From ZAX-1 sp046533095 (lineage in GTDB: Bacteria > Bacillota > Clostridia > Lachnospirales > Lachnospiraceae): a DNA stretch of 64,000 bases. Shown here one piece after another: positions 16,650-25,740 of the stretch (position 1 is its first letter; every line of letters starts with the position of its first letter). A model generated the notes under the pieces. It was given only the letters and a program-made list of their open reading frames with translations. It made no database searches and was not told the origin of the DNA. The stretch covers positions 248,001 through 312,000 of the forward strand of contig JAJQRA010000023.1 of NCBI GenBank assembly GCA_046533095.1. The letters run 5' to 3'. The translations under genes and the position numbers were made by a program.

Positions 16650-17737
16650 CTATTTCTTGAGAGGCAGCCAAACGGTAAATGTCGTGCCTTTGCCCTGCCT
16701 GCTTTGTAGCGATGTCGTGCCACCGTGCAGTTCTACAATCTTTTTCACAAGCGACAGCCCCAGTCCGTTGCCGCCCAAAGAGCGGTTGCGGGATTTATCT
16801 ACCTTATAAAATCGTTCAAATATATGAACCTGATCTTCACTTGAAATCCCAATTCCATTATCGAAAACCTCACAGACAACCTCCTCTTTCGCAAGTCGGA
16901 TTGTAGCCCCAAACTCGCCGTTTTTCGGCGTGAATTTGATGGCATTGTGCAAAAGGTTAATCCAACTTGGCTAAGGAGTTCCTCGTCACCGGTTATCAGC
17001 GTTTTTGGAAGGTCGAGATTTGGACTTAAATTTTCTGCTGCCCACTGTGGCTCTAACATCAAAACCACACTTTCAATCTGCTTGTCCAACCTGTATTCAT
17101 GTGGCGCAAGCGGTGTAACATCCGATTCCAACGCTGAAAGTTTCAGCAAGTTCGCAGAAAGCCCAGAGAGTCGTTTACTCTCTGCTTCTATTATATCAAG
17201 ATAATGCGCACGTACGTCTTCCTGCAACGAACCGTCTTTTAGGAGTGCCGCAAAGCCGCTGATAGACGTAAGCGGCGATTGGATCTCGTGAGATACATTT
17301 GAAATAAAGTCCTGCCGCAGCTTCTCCATGGAAGAAAGCTCATGTGCCATCTTGTTGACGCTTTCGGCCAATTCGCTAAACGGATCATGTCCCTCCACAG
17401 GAATCAAAATATTAAAATCGCCACGTGCAATACGGTTCATAGCCTCTACAGTCCTTTGCAGAAAGGTTCGGTGATCATGGGTATTCGGACGTAGCTTTCC
17501 CGGATACTTTCGGTCATACAGCTCCATACACCACTTAAAAAAAATAGCCCATGCGAAAAATATAAAAATCCCCAATATACCAGAAAGCAAGTATGATACA
17601 AAGCCACTTAAACCAAATATGCGCACCACCAGCAGATAGGATGTCGCAAAGCAGCACATAAAACCGGCAAGTGCAAGCACAGACCAAATCGTGAAAAAAG
17701 GAATTTTCGATTTATCGCTACGTTGTTGTTCGCTCAT
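16650..17737 (-). pseudogene. Sensor histidine kinase, frameshifted
   Basis: Two frames join into a kinase of about 362 residues. The first (17737 to about 16967) holds two membrane helices (LAGFMCCFATSYLLVV and LLSGILGIFIFFAWAIFF), a HAMP-like linker and HisKA box FISNVSHEIQSPLTSISGF. The second (to 16650) holds the ATPase part LLHNAIKFTP, DNGIGIS and NGLGLSLVKKIVELHGG. One T is missing in the TTGG near 16967; adding it joins the frames. No response regulator gene is adjacent, and the upstream neighbour is a decayed ABC fragment. An orphan, probably inactive gene. Confidence 0.82.
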
Positions 17738-17811
17738 ACGCTCACCACCTTTCGTAGAATGACTTTATTTTACCACACGAATGTAAACGGAAGTTAAACA
17801 AAATGATATTT

Positions 17812-17980
17812 TTAAAGCATATCACCATACATGCAGGTGTGCAGTCGGATGTTTTCCTCGACCGATAGATCAAGGTCAATGCTCGGCTTTGGAAAGATAA
17901 TACCAATGTGACGGCGCACATCTTTGAAATCCCTTGCAAAACTCTGACCATTGTAATCTATCTTCCTATTTCCTCTATCG
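17812..17980 (-). pseudogene. ABC transporter ATPase fragment
   Basis: About 50 codons remain, reading DFKDVRRHIGIIFPKPSIDL and then SVEENIRLHTCMYGDML before a stop at 17812. This matches the region between Walker A and signature of DrrA-like ATPases (usually RRxIGxxxQxxSLD). Walker A, the signature and Walker B are missing on either side. It is not a copy of the ATPases at 15348 or 18614, so it is the ruin of a third transporter. Confidence 0.75.
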
Positions 17981-18006
17981 GTAGAAAAAATAGCTTGATT
18001 TATTTA

Positions 18007-18036
18007 TTCCAATATGGTAATATAACTATATTGGAA
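18007..18036 (+). promoter_or_regulatory. Dyad operator upstream of the regulator/ABC operon
   Basis: TTCCAATAT and ATATTGGAA form perfect nine-base arms around a 12-base centre, 17 bases before the regulator start. The centre includes AT-rich text like a -10 box. It fits autoregulation by the regulator encoded at 18053. Confidence 0.65.
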
Positions 18037-18052
18037 ATATAGGGGGCAAAAA

Positions 18053-18613
18053 ATGAACGAGAAAATAATTGCGTGTTTTACAAATCCCGCAAAATGCAAG
18101 TTGATGATTGAAATATCCTCGAAAAAGCAAGTTACCGCCAAGCAATTAGCAAAAAAGTTTACCGACATCCCACAAACTTCGCTATACCGCTATCTAAAAA
18201 GCATGGCAGATGACGGTGTTTTAAAGATCGTGAAAGAAAATCAAATTCGCGGTACGGTTGAAAAGGTTTATGCGTGTGCGCTTGATTTTTCAATTGAGGT
18301 AGGGAAAATGATAAAGGAAAACAACGGGCAGGTATATATGTTGCTTTTCTCGCAATATATGATGGGATTTATGCAGGAATTTAGAGAATATACTTCTCGC
18401 GCCGACATCGACATTGTAAAAGACTGTTCGGGGTTTTCACTTGCGCCCGTATACGCCACAAGAGAGGAATTAGAATCCGCGCTTCGCAAGTTTGGTGAAA
18501 TTTTAGCTCCACTTATGCAAAATGAGAAAACACCTGAACGGAGCCTGCACAATATCGGTATTATTACCACTCCACCCAAATTTACAGGACAAATCGATAG
18601 GGAGGCACTTTAA
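18053..18613 (+). CDS. Winged-helix transcriptional regulator
   Basis: A 186-residue protein whose first 75 residues form a winged helix: LMIEISSKKQVTAKQLAKKF, then TDIPQTSLYRYLKSMADDGV as recognition helix and wing. The rest is a helical effector region. It resembles ArsR/PadR-like regulators that sit in front of ABC genes. GGGGG lies upstream of the ATG at 18053, and a perfect dyad sits in the promoter. Its stop touches the ATPase start, so the three genes form one operon. A decayed partial copy of this gene exists at 23156-23351. Confidence 0.8.
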   Translation: MNEKIIACFTNPAKCKLMIEISSKKQVTAKQLAKKFTDIPQTSLYRYLKSMADDGVLKIVKENQIRGTVEKVYACALDFSIEVGKMIKENNGQVYMLLFSQYMMGFMQEFREYTSRADIDIVKDCSGFSLAPVYATREELESALRKFGEILAPLMQNEKTPERSLHNIGIITTPPKFTGQIDREAL

Positions 18614-19339
18614 ATGGCAATTGATATTTTAAAAATTACGCATCTGACAAAAACCTACGCTGGCGGGAAAAGAGCTGTCGATAACCTTAGCTTAACGGTA
18701 GAGGCCGGCGATATTTATGGGTTTATCGGTCATAACGGGGCAGGGAAAACGACGACCATTCGCGCCATTGTGGGTGTCATGGAGTTTGACGATGGCGAAA
18801 TCCTAATTGCCGGAAACTCCATAAAGGAAAAGCCTGTGGCCTGTAAATCTGTGATGGCCTACATCCCTGACAATCCAGATTTGTACGAATACCTAAGCGG
18901 AATTCAGTATCTAAATTACATAGGCGATATGTTTTCGATATCTCGTTTCGACCGCGAAGCCCGCATCCAAAAATATGCAGATTTACTCGAAATCACGAAA
19001 AGTCTTGGCGACCTTATTTCTGCATACTCTCATGGTATGAAGCAAAAATTAGTGCTTGTGTCGGCATTTTTACATGCACCCAAACTGCTGGTTTTGGATG
19101 AACCATTTGTCGGCCTTGACCCGGAGGCATCCTTCCATGTTAAGAACATGATGGCAGAGCTATGCAAGGACGGGAGTGCTATCTTTTTTTCTACTCATGT
19201 GCTTGAAGTAGCAGAAAAAATATGCAATAAAGTTGCGATCATAAAATCAGGGAAATTAATTGCAAGTGGCCTGACTGCGCAAGTTCGTGGCAATAAGAGC
19301 CTTGAAGATGTTTTTATGGAGGTGCAGGAATATGAATAA
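18614..19339 (+). CDS. ABC transporter ATP-binding protein
   Basis: A 241-residue ATPase of the CcmA/YxlF type. Walker A is GHNGAGKTTTIRA near residue 40, the signature is YSHGMKQKLVLVSA, Walker B is KLLVLDEPFVGLD, and the switch His lies in FFSTHVLE. It starts directly after the regulator stop with GGGAGG upstream and overlaps the permease by eight bases. It is intact, unlike the fragment at 32155-32227, which matches the ISRFDREARIQKYADLLE section. Exported cargo is not predictable, but a regulator plus ABC exporter often serves drug or peptide resistance. Confidence 0.92.
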   Translation: MAIDILKITHLTKTYAGGKRAVDNLSLTVEAGDIYGFIGHNGAGKTTTIRAIVGVMEFDDGEILIAGNSIKEKPVACKSVMAYIPDNPDLYEYLSGIQYLNYIGDMFSISRFDREARIQKYADLLEITKSLGDLISAYSHGMKQKLVLVSAFLHAPKLLVLDEPFVGLDPEASFHVKNMMAELCKDGSAIFFSTHVLEVAEKICNKVAIIKSGKLIASGLTAQVRGNKSLEDVFMEVQEYE

Positions 19340-20903
19340 ATGTCTGCTACTCTTTAAAATACAACTCCTTGGTTTTATGGGAATCAATCGCCTGCGCTAT
19401 GACAAAAGCAAAACTAAAAGCGACACGATATGGAAAAGTATTGGTATGCTTTTATTGCTTCTCATGGTGCTCGGATATAGCATAGCAATTGCTGTAGGCT
19501 ACGCTGCAATCGGTATGGTGGACGCTCTTCCACCACTCATGCTGATAGTTTGCGCAGTCGCCACAATCATGTTTACATTTTTCATAAGCAATGGCGTTCT
19601 TTTTGGCTTTAAAGATTATGACATGGTTATGTCTTTGCCGGTGACAAGCGGCGCTGTCATAGCAAGCCGATTGCTTCTCGTCTATATTGTAGATTTTTTC
19701 GCGGGCTGCGTTTTTATGATTCCGTCTATGCTTGTGTTTGGCATAGAGGCAAAAGCCACATTGTCTGTTTGGATCATGATGGGCATATCTTTGTTCTTGG
19801 CTCCACTCATTCCGATTATCGTCGCAATGGTTGTAGGTGCGGCTATTACAGCGATATCTATCAGGTTTAAACACAGTAATCTTGTCGTTACATTTTTGAG
19901 CATAGCCGCCATTCTTTTCGTTATGACCGCGTCCTTTCGTTTGCAAAATACGGATAGCGCAGATTTCACAGAATTCAACAAAACCATCGGTGCTAAAATT
20001 GCAGGGGCTTATCCGCCCGCCAAGCTTTTTGGGCACGCTCTTTTGAATCAAAGCTGGATCAGTTTTTGTTCATTTGCCGCCATTTCATTCGCCTCTGCCG
20101 CCTTATTTGTTTTGCTTTTGTCGATCACCTATACGAAAATAAATTCAGCGCTATTTTCTCACCATGCATTTCACAATTACCGAATGGGTACACTCAAAAC
20201 ATCAACTCCGTTTCAGGCACTCTATGTGAAAGAAATGCGGCGCTTATTTTCAAGCTCCATTTATTTCTTAAATTCATGTATTGGCGCAGTTTTGCTTATC
20301 GCTTCCGGCGTTGCCGTTTTATTTATTAGCCCTACAAAGATTGAACAAGCATTAGGAGTTCCCGGCATCATGGCAAGTGGTTCAAAAATTGCCCCATTTG
20401 TAATTTGTCTGTTCGTTGGCATAACCTCAACAACAGCATCCTCCATAAGCCTTGAGGGAAAAAGCCGGTGGATACCATATTCTTCTCCTGTAGAGCCAAT
20501 CACGATATTCAAATCGAAAATCACAGTAAGTCTAACCATACTTATTCCGGCTGTGCTTGTAGCCGGAGTTTTGATGGCAATCAGATTTGAAACAAATTTT
20601 CTCCAAACTTTATTTATGATGATCACACCTGTAGTTTTTTCTTTCTTTGTTTCTGTGCTTGGACTGGTATTTAATTTAAAATTTCCCAAATACGACTGGA
20701 CAAGTGAAGCTGGCGCGGTAAAGCAGTCCATGTCTGTGCTTGCCACGACGGGAGTGGCTATGCTTTTTGCGCTTGCCATCTTGGGGATTTCATTTGTTTT
20801 TATCGATTACTCTATCCTCCTGCTTTGTGCCGTAACACTCTTTGTAGCTGCCATTACATGGATTATGGTTCAAAAGCTTAAAAAAGTGAAGTTGTATGTA
20901 TAA
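19332..20903 (+). CDS. ABC transporter permease, large
   Basis: A 523-residue membrane protein with about 12 hydrophobic segments, for example LLLLLMVLGYSIAIAVGY, MLIVCAVATIMFTFFIS and the C-terminal LLLCAVTLFVAAITWI. FKDYDMVMSLPVTSGAVIAS is the conserved cytoplasmic loop of this ABC-2 group, a YbhR-like/putative exporter. The ATG at 19332 overlaps the ATPase stop by eight bases, so the two are translationally coupled. One permease this long is likely to act as both halves of the channel. No lesion was seen. Confidence 0.85.
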   Translation: MNKCLLLFKIQLLGFMGINRLRYDKSKTKSDTIWKSIGMLLLLLMVLGYSIAIAVGYAAIGMVDALPPLMLIVCAVATIMFTFFISNGVLFGFKDYDMVMSLPVTSGAVIASRLLLVYIVDFFAGCVFMIPSMLVFGIEAKATLSVWIMMGISLFLAPLIPIIVAMVVGAAITAISIRFKHSNLVVTFLSIAAILFVMTASFRLQNTDSADFTEFNKTIGAKIAGAYPPAKLFGHALLNQSWISFCSFAAISFASAALFVLLLSITYTKINSALFSHHAFHNYRMGTLKTSTPFQALYVKEMRRLFSSSIYFLNSCIGAVLLIASGVAVLFISPTKIEQALGVPGIMASGSKIAPFVICLFVGITSTTASSISLEGKSRWIPYSSPVEPITIFKSKITVSLTILIPAVLVAGVLMAIRFETNFLQTLFMMITPVVFSFFVSVLGLVFNLKFPKYDWTSEAGAVKQSMSVLATTGVAMLFALAILGISFVFIDYSILLLCAVTLFVAAITWIMVQKLKKVKLYV

Positions 20904-20914
20904 TGCATACAACT

Positions 20915-21205
20915 TCAACTCATTGCAAGAAAATCAATATCTTGCTCTATCAGTGCGATTTCAGCCGAGATCTTTTCTTTTGTTTCTACGTATTCGCTTT
21001 TCGTTTTCATTCCCAGTGCAAATTTCTCATATGCGGCAATGTTTACCTGCTTCAGTTCTTCTACTTGTCTTTGCTTTTGCCATAGCTACTTTGGCTTTTT
21101 TACCACATCATTCACTTGGCGGAATTCTTCTTTCGAAATGATTGCCTCATGGGTATTCTCTACATAGATCCACTCTTCTTTCGGATGCAAGGTCGATAGT
21201 TTTGT
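20915..21205 (-). pseudogene. Serine recombinase fragment, frameshifted
   Basis: Two short frames match the Recombinase domain and following coiled coil of large serine recombinases. The first reads LHPKEEWIYVENTHEAIISK and stops; the second reads ELKQVNIAAYEKFALGMKTK and ends at 20915. No catalytic N-terminal domain is present. It is distinct from the recombinase at 29156 and is the debris of another site-specific element. Confidence 0.75.
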
Positions 21206-21215
21206 CGAAATCACC

Positions 21216-22853
21216 CTATAAATTATGCGCCAAATCTTCCGCATTTTTTACAATCTCTTCTGGGAAACCAACATACCTTAGCAGTTTTATCGCATTTTTC
21301 GTTTTGGATACTCCCATTTTCACTTTATAGTCAAAACAGATATCTTTTTTGTCTATCACTTCATTGAAATGACAATTCCTAAATTTGCCTTCCAGCAATT
21401 CTGATATTTTAATATCATGTGATGCCACAATTGCCAAACAGTTTTGATTGTTCAAGTAATCGAGTATTGCAACAGATGCCGCTATTCTTTCTTCCGTATT
21501 TGTACCCCTTAAAATTTCATCCACAATGCACACCGCGAGTTTTTCCTTCTTTAATTGAATGACAATTCTCTTTAGATGTTTTATTTCTTTCATATAATAG
21601 CTTTCTCCCAATATTACATCATCTCTTACCGCCATGGAAGTTAAAATATTCGCATAAGGTATGTTGGCGCTTTTTGCCAATGCCATATTTATGGATTGTG
21701 CGAGAATCATATTGATTGCTATCCCTTTAATATAAGTGGATTTTCCGGATGCGTTTGACCCTGTTACTATAAAATTCGAATCCATTTTCACATCATTACA
21801 TACCGGCTCACTAAGCAATGGATGGTACATCTCAACGAAGTTAATTACATTCTCTTTCTGAAATTTGGGCTGGCAATAATGGGATACGCTTTCTCGATAA
21901 GAAGCAATGCTTATTGTTGCGTCTATTTCTCCAATATAAGTATATATCTTCATAAATTCTTCTTTATTGGCTGCAAGCATCTGTACAGCCTTATGAAAGA
22001 CATGGAAATCCCACAATGTACTTCCTATTAAATAGTCAAATAATAATGCTCCCATATCACCGGCTATTCCCGTTTCTATCTTTCTTTGAATGGTCGTGAT
22101 TCGGCTGGCCATCTTTTTCATTCGCTCTACGCCTTCAATGCTTTCTCTCGCTAATTCTCCGTCAATCAGTTCATGCTTTTGTATTAGGATATTAGCAGAC
22201 GCTACAATGTTCAATACCGAACCGAGCATTCCAAGATGCATTTCAAAACGATTTTTTCCCAAAGTGTAGATCACTAAATTGATTAAAAATACCAAACCTG
22301 CTCCATAAAAGAAAAATGGGTCTATAGCGATTCCTAAAATTAAGGTTACCGCCAAAAGAACACTTAGCAAACGATAAATCCAAATATTACCTATTTCAAA
22401 TAACGCAACCTCTTTAATAAACATTGGCAGAAAATAACTAGCCTTTTGTCTCCCAATGCTTTCCAGTAATACTTGTACATCCTCTCTTCGTTTTGTATTC
22501 GACACAAAATCTTGAATCATTTTCTCTCTGTTCTCTACTTCTTCCTTCGTTCGTTCCATCGCATGCAGTTGTCTATAGAGAACTTGTTCCCCGATGAATG
22601 AATTACAATTATTAATCCTTGTATATACGGTATCCATATCCAAATCATTCCACGTGATTTCATCGATATCATACTTTTTTTCTTCATATGCCATGAGATA
22701 TTGTACATTTTTTCTGATAAAATCTCTATTCGGTTCGGCACCAAATTCTTTTCTAATTCTATTAGCCATCTTTTCCACTTCTTTTGCCTTGGTATACTTC
22801 ACTACAATTAATGCAATCACTATAAGGACTGCTCCTATCATGGCATAAATCAT
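21216..22853 (-). CDS. Membrane-anchored MutS-family ATPase
   Basis: A 545-residue protein with an N-terminal membrane segment (IGAVLIVIALIVVKYTK) and a second hydrophobic pair near residue 180-210. The C-terminal third is the MutS ATPase: Walker A GSNASGKSTYIKGI, Walker B CIVDEILRGTNTEERIAAS and the later VASHDIKISELLEG. The mismatch-recognition and connector domains of true MutS are absent, so it belongs to the truncated MutS-like group whose role is unknown. GGAGG precedes the ATG. It stands alone between recombinase and regulator debris. Confidence 0.87.
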   Translation of the reverse strand: MIYAMIGAVLIVIALIVVKYTKAKEVEKMANRIRKEFGAEPNRDFIRKNVQYLMAYEEKKYDIDEITWNDLDMDTVYTRINNCNSFIGEQVLYRQLHAMERTKEEVENREKMIQDFVSNTKRREDVQVLLESIGRQKASYFLPMFIKEVALFEIGNIWIYRLLSVLLAVTLILGIAIDPFFFYGAGLVFLINLVIYTLGKNRFEMHLGMLGSVLNIVASANILIQKHELIDGELARESIEGVERMKKMASRITTIQRKIETGIAGDMGALLFDYLIGSTLWDFHVFHKAVQMLAANKEEFMKIYTYIGEIDATISIASYRESVSHYCQPKFQKENVINFVEMYHPLLSEPVCNDVKMDSNFIVTGSNASGKSTYIKGIAINMILAQSINMALAKSANIPYANILTSMAVRDDVILGESYYMKEIKHLKRIVIQLKKEKLAVCIVDEILRGTNTEERIAASVAILDYLNNQNCLAIVASHDIKISELLEGKFRNCHFNEVIDKKDICFDYKVKMGVSKTKNAIKLLRYVGFPEEIVKNAEDLAHNL

Positions 22854-22915
22854 TGTTTCCTCCTAAATTCCTGTTCTCATTTCGTTTTCTTTTTGATTAC
22901 TCTAATATATAGGCT

Positions 22916-23116
22916 TCAATTCTCTTTCGAACTTCTTGACATACCTCTTGGGATTATCATCGATATTTTATCTCTTGTAATTTGTACTCTTAAATTATAA
23001 TTTCCTTCATATAACACTCGCTTGTCCTCTTCCAAATCTTCATAATCAGATATAGACATTGTATCATAATCCTCCTCATTTCTGTCATTTTTAAGAACCA
23101 TGAAGGGGAATTTCAT
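22916..23116 (-). CDS. Hypothetical protein, doubtful
   Basis: A 66-residue frame with acidic text (YEDLEEDKRVLYEGNYNLRV) and a basic end. It has no good ribosome site and no recognised domain. It may be the C-terminal ruin of a longer gene rather than a real small protein. Confidence 0.25.
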   Translation of the reverse strand: MKFPFMVLKNDRNEEDYDTMSISDYEDLEEDKRVLYEGNYNLRVQITRDKISMIIPRGMSRSSKEN

Positions 23117-23155
23117 TGTGTTATTCTCAAAACCGTTTATTTTTATGTATTGTTA

Positions 23156-23351
23156 TCGTGAAAGAAAATCAAATTCGCGGTACGGTTGAAAAGGTTTATG
23201 CGTGTGCGCTTGATTTTTCAATTGAGGTAGGGAAAATGATAGAGGAAAACAATAGGCAGGTATATATGTTGCTTTTCTCGCAATATATGGTGGGATTTAT
23301 GTAAGAATTCAGAGAATATACTTCTCGCACCGACATTGTAAAAGACTGTTC
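23156..23351 (+). pseudogene. Partial decayed copy of the regulator at 18053
   Basis: The stretch matches about 18230-18430 nearly base for base, from GAAAGAAAATCAAATTC on, covering the wing and effector region. It carries a TAA in place of a Gln codon and a nine-base deletion, and lacks both ends. Together with the ATPase fragment at 32155-32227 it marks a second copy of the same operon. Confidence 0.85.
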
Positions 23352-23411
23352 GGACTGTTTTGTCAAGGACTATTTTTCGAAGGGGTAATTGAAGGTGTAC
23401 CTGCGGGAAGA

Positions 23412-23526
23412 AAGTCTCACGCTCTTCACAGCGAATGAGACTCATGGTTTTGAAAAAGTTATCGCTATTGTGAACGCAGCTATTACCAAGTTTACTAAGT
23501 TTTTGCTCTCGCAGTAGCGATAACTT
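23412..23526. other. Two hairpins between regulator debris and resolvase
   Basis: AGTCTCA and TGAGACT form a short stem near 23413-23442. AAGTTATCGCTA at 23456 and TAGCGATAACTT at 23515 form a perfect 12-base inverted pair. They precede the resolvase fragment and could be part of a resolution site. Confidence 0.5.
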
Positions 23527-23536
23527 ATTGTAGCAA

Positions 23537-23815
23537 GAGCGCGACCTGACCGGCGTATTCATCGCCAACATCATGCTGCAAATATTGAGCTATGTCGCGC
23601 AGACCGAGTGCGAGATTAACCGTCAGCGTCAGGCGGAGGGCATCTCGATAGCGTTAGCAAAGGGCGTGAAGTTCGGGCGGCAGCCGATGGAGCGTCCGGC
23701 AATGTTTGAGGAATGATGCGCGGCGTGGAAACGCAAGGAAATCTCCGCGCGCAATGCGGCAATCCAGCTGGGAGTGGCACACAAGACATTTCTGGCATTG
23801 GCAAATGGGCAGTGA
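23537..23815 (+). pseudogene. Resolvase C-terminal half
   Basis: Reads VFIANIMLQILSYVAQTECE, the long helix of Tn3-type resolvases, then NRQRQAEGISIALAKGVKFG, and ends with a helix-turn-helix (RKEISARNAAIQLGVAHKTF). A TGA interrupts it after RPAMFEE. The catalytic N-terminal domain is missing here; a resolvase N-terminus lies 117 bases further on, in the same direction, so two damaged genes are adjacent. Confidence 0.8.
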
Positions 23816-23931
23816 GAAAGGGATGGGAGGAAAGTAAGGTATTCCTGCGAAAAAGATCAAATAAGCGGAAAAACAATGTGCCGTTCTGTAAAATTAGCTT
23901 GCGACAGCAGCTGATTTATGGGAGGCAGATA

Positions 23932-24069
23932 ATGGAAGAATGTAAGTGCTATGGCTATGTACGTGTGTCAACGCGTGAGCAAAATGGGGACAGGCAGTTG
24001 CTCGCCCTGCGGGAATGCGGCATACTCGACGAAAACGTTTTCATGGACAAACAAAGCGGCAAAGACTTG
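23932..24069 (+). pseudogene. Resolvase N-terminus, truncated
   Basis: GGGAGG precedes MEECKCYGYVRVSTREQNGD, a resolvase catalytic start with the active Ser in VRVSTREQN. After DKQSGKDL the frame enters unrelated transposase-derived DNA. About 46 of the usual 185 residues remain. Confidence 0.8.
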
Positions 24070-24268
24070 ATATGCATGGATATCTGCTTGCGCGTCATTT
24101 TCTTGCAGACATCAGAGTCTCGAAGGAGAACGCGTATTTCCCTGAGATATATTTCCGCGATGAACTGAATCAGCAGCCTTGCTTTCATGCGGTCATCGGT
24201 GTGCACCCTGATCCTTCGCATGTCCAGGTCGTTTTTCATCTCATCGAAATCCTTCTCGAGTTTGCATG
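24070..24268 (-). pseudogene. IS1634-like transposase C-terminal fragment
   Basis: On the minus strand KLEKDFDEMKNDLDMRRI, then RVHTDDRMKARLLIQFIAEI, matches the C-terminal part of IS1634/IS4-type transposases, which end with a conserved RVH..D...GK.FI.FIA segment. It abuts the truncated resolvase, so the insertion broke that gene. A larger internal piece of a similar transposase lies at 42616-43046. Confidence 0.75.
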
Positions 24269-24292
24269 GGCGGGGGGTTCCTTTTTGCCGAT

Positions 24293-24757
24293 TCAGTCAT
24301 TATGTGATGGAACTACCGCCACCAATTCCCTATATATCGCCTTGGTTTTCTCTCCATCGTCGAAACTGATATAGATATCTTCGCTTCCATCGCGTTCAAT
24401 CCATATGGTCGGCGAGGAATTTGCTTTGGCAAACAACAAAGACTTACCACGGCTCTCGGAGATGAAATGACCTATTACCGTTTGACCGCCATGATACCCA
24501 TCGTTCTTACGTCCGATCCCGATAGCTTTCATGCTTTGCTCGATCAATGATATAGCTTTTACTTCGGCGGTGTCGATATTCAAGCCGTACAAGGCTTTGA
24601 TTTGAATGTTGTCAGGCGAAATGATGACCACAGTTTCCTTTCCAGCGTATATGAATAAGATGCCGAAAGCGATAAACACTACGGCAGCTATTATGATGCC
24701 AACGGCATTTTGGGAAACTTTGATTTTGGATGCTAATATGGGTCTGCTGCTGTTCAT
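24293..24757 (-). CDS. PH-like domain membrane protein
   Basis: A 154-residue protein with one N-terminal membrane helix (IIIAAVVFIAFGILFIYAG) and a C-terminal beta-rich domain like the bacterial PH domain (VVIISPDNIQIKALYGLNI). Many small PH-like proteins of Bacillota are found in membrane stress operons; no specific role is known. It sits alone among debris, with the usual spaced start at 24757. Confidence 0.6.
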   Translation of the reverse strand: MNSSRPILASKIKVSQNAVGIIIAAVVFIAFGILFIYAGKETVVIISPDNIQIKALYGLNIDTAEVKAISLIEQSMKAIGIGRKNDGYHGGQTVIGHFISESRGKSLLFAKANSSPTIWIERDGSEDIYISFDDGEKTKAIYRELVAVVPSHND

Positions 24758-25019
24758 TGTTTGGGTTCCTTTCTCGATTTATCTTCCGTGGTATGTGAAT
24801 GGAGCACTCCGTACAGATCACAGTATAAGGGTGCGCAAACATTGTCACCAAATTAGGTTGCCTTTACAAGCCAATGTCCATTGTATCAAAACAATATAAA
24901 GTATTCAAGTCCACTCGAAACCACTGTGGCACAATTTTCTTCTCAACAAGTAACCGGTCAGACCCCCAACAGAGTAACCGGACTCCGTGCATCACAATGG
25001 GAACCTCTGGCCTGTTACC

Positions 25020-25202
25020 TCAACTGATCGAAGCCCGTGCGCCAAAATGCGGTTTCCGAACCGTTCGCATAGCCCGCATTGCGTTCAGGATGGCGATAAC
25101 TGCCACTCCAACATCTCCGAAAACAGCTACCCACATGGCAGCGATACCGAGTGCGCCTAAGACCAATATGACGGCTTTTACTCCCGTCCGGTAAAGGCGC
25201 AC
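25020..25202 (-). pseudogene. C-terminal remnant of a heavy-metal P-type ATPase
   Basis: About 60 codons remain: YRTGVKAVILVLGALGIA, then VFGDVGVAVIAILNAMR. The FGDVGVAVIAILNAMR text is the last membrane region of CadA/ZntA-like metal ATPases. Everything before it, including the phosphorylation site, is gone. Upstream text to about 25350 (TIGYSLFGGVQGALHHG) is another unidentified broken piece. Confidence 0.75.
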
Positions 25203-25346
25203 ATCCGGCCTTACGAGTTTTCACTGTCTACTCGTTCCTCGTACTGTCCTTTGTCGCCACCATTATCTTTCGGTAAGCCGTGGTGCAACGCACCTTGTAC
25301 GCCGCCAAACAACGAATAACCGATAGTTGTCACGAGCACAGTCACC

Positions 25347-25490
25347 ACCACCACTTCAAGTGGTGGTTTGCATTTGGCCCTATAAGGGCCGCTTCACTTG
25401 CACGCCTAAAGGTGTAAACTACTGCACTGCTTCACGCCACGCCTAAAGGCGGGTGTCGCAAGCCTGTTACCTGCAGCCTCTAAAGAGGCT
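25347..25490. other. Five-hairpin array
   Basis: Five compact stems in 144 bases: ACCACCACTT around a single C and its complement (25347-25367), GGCCC-TATAA-GGGCC (25376-25390), ACGCC-TAAA-GGTGT (about 25402), CGCC-TAAA-GGCG (about 25440) and AGCCTC-TAAA-GAGGCT (25475-25490). Three share a TAAA loop and repeat at 36-37-base steps. It may be the right end or guide-RNA-like end of an IS200/IS605 element, or a regulatory RNA. Confidence 0.55.
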
Positions 25491-25517
25491 CTACTTTACT
25501 GTTCTTTCTTCTTTGGT

Positions 25518-25608
25518 AACTATTCAGTCACTGCCCCTCTAAGTACGTCATCCTGCGCGAAGCGATAGCGAAGTCGCAGAATGACACAGTAGAGATGGCT
25601 GAATAGTT
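25518..25608. repeat. MITE-like 91-base element
   Basis: AACTATTCAG and CTGAATAGTT are perfect 10-base ends. Inside, GTCATCCTGCG and CGCAGAATGAC form an 11-base stem with one mismatch. It has no coding capacity. The nested symmetry is that of a miniature inverted-repeat element or a folded RNA. Confidence 0.6.
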
Positions 25609-25740
25609 GCAAGCATAGCAGTATTTTTTTCTGGCCTGTCCATTCCAGTTTTCCACAATATACATACCTATCCCCTTTGTTTGCACCTATATATTTATTC
25701 AAATATAGATGTATCGGAAATGGATGTCAAGTCTTTTTTC

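Noticed and set aside
19452..20051. 199-residue minus-strand ORF opposite the ABC permease
   Set aside because: It is the shadow of a clear permease; the composition (Cys, His, Arg, Lys-rich) is what results from reading membrane-protein codons backward.
25347..25490. CRISPR array
   Set aside because: The units are different hairpins of differing sequence, with no constant repeat separated by spacers, and no cas genes lie nearby.
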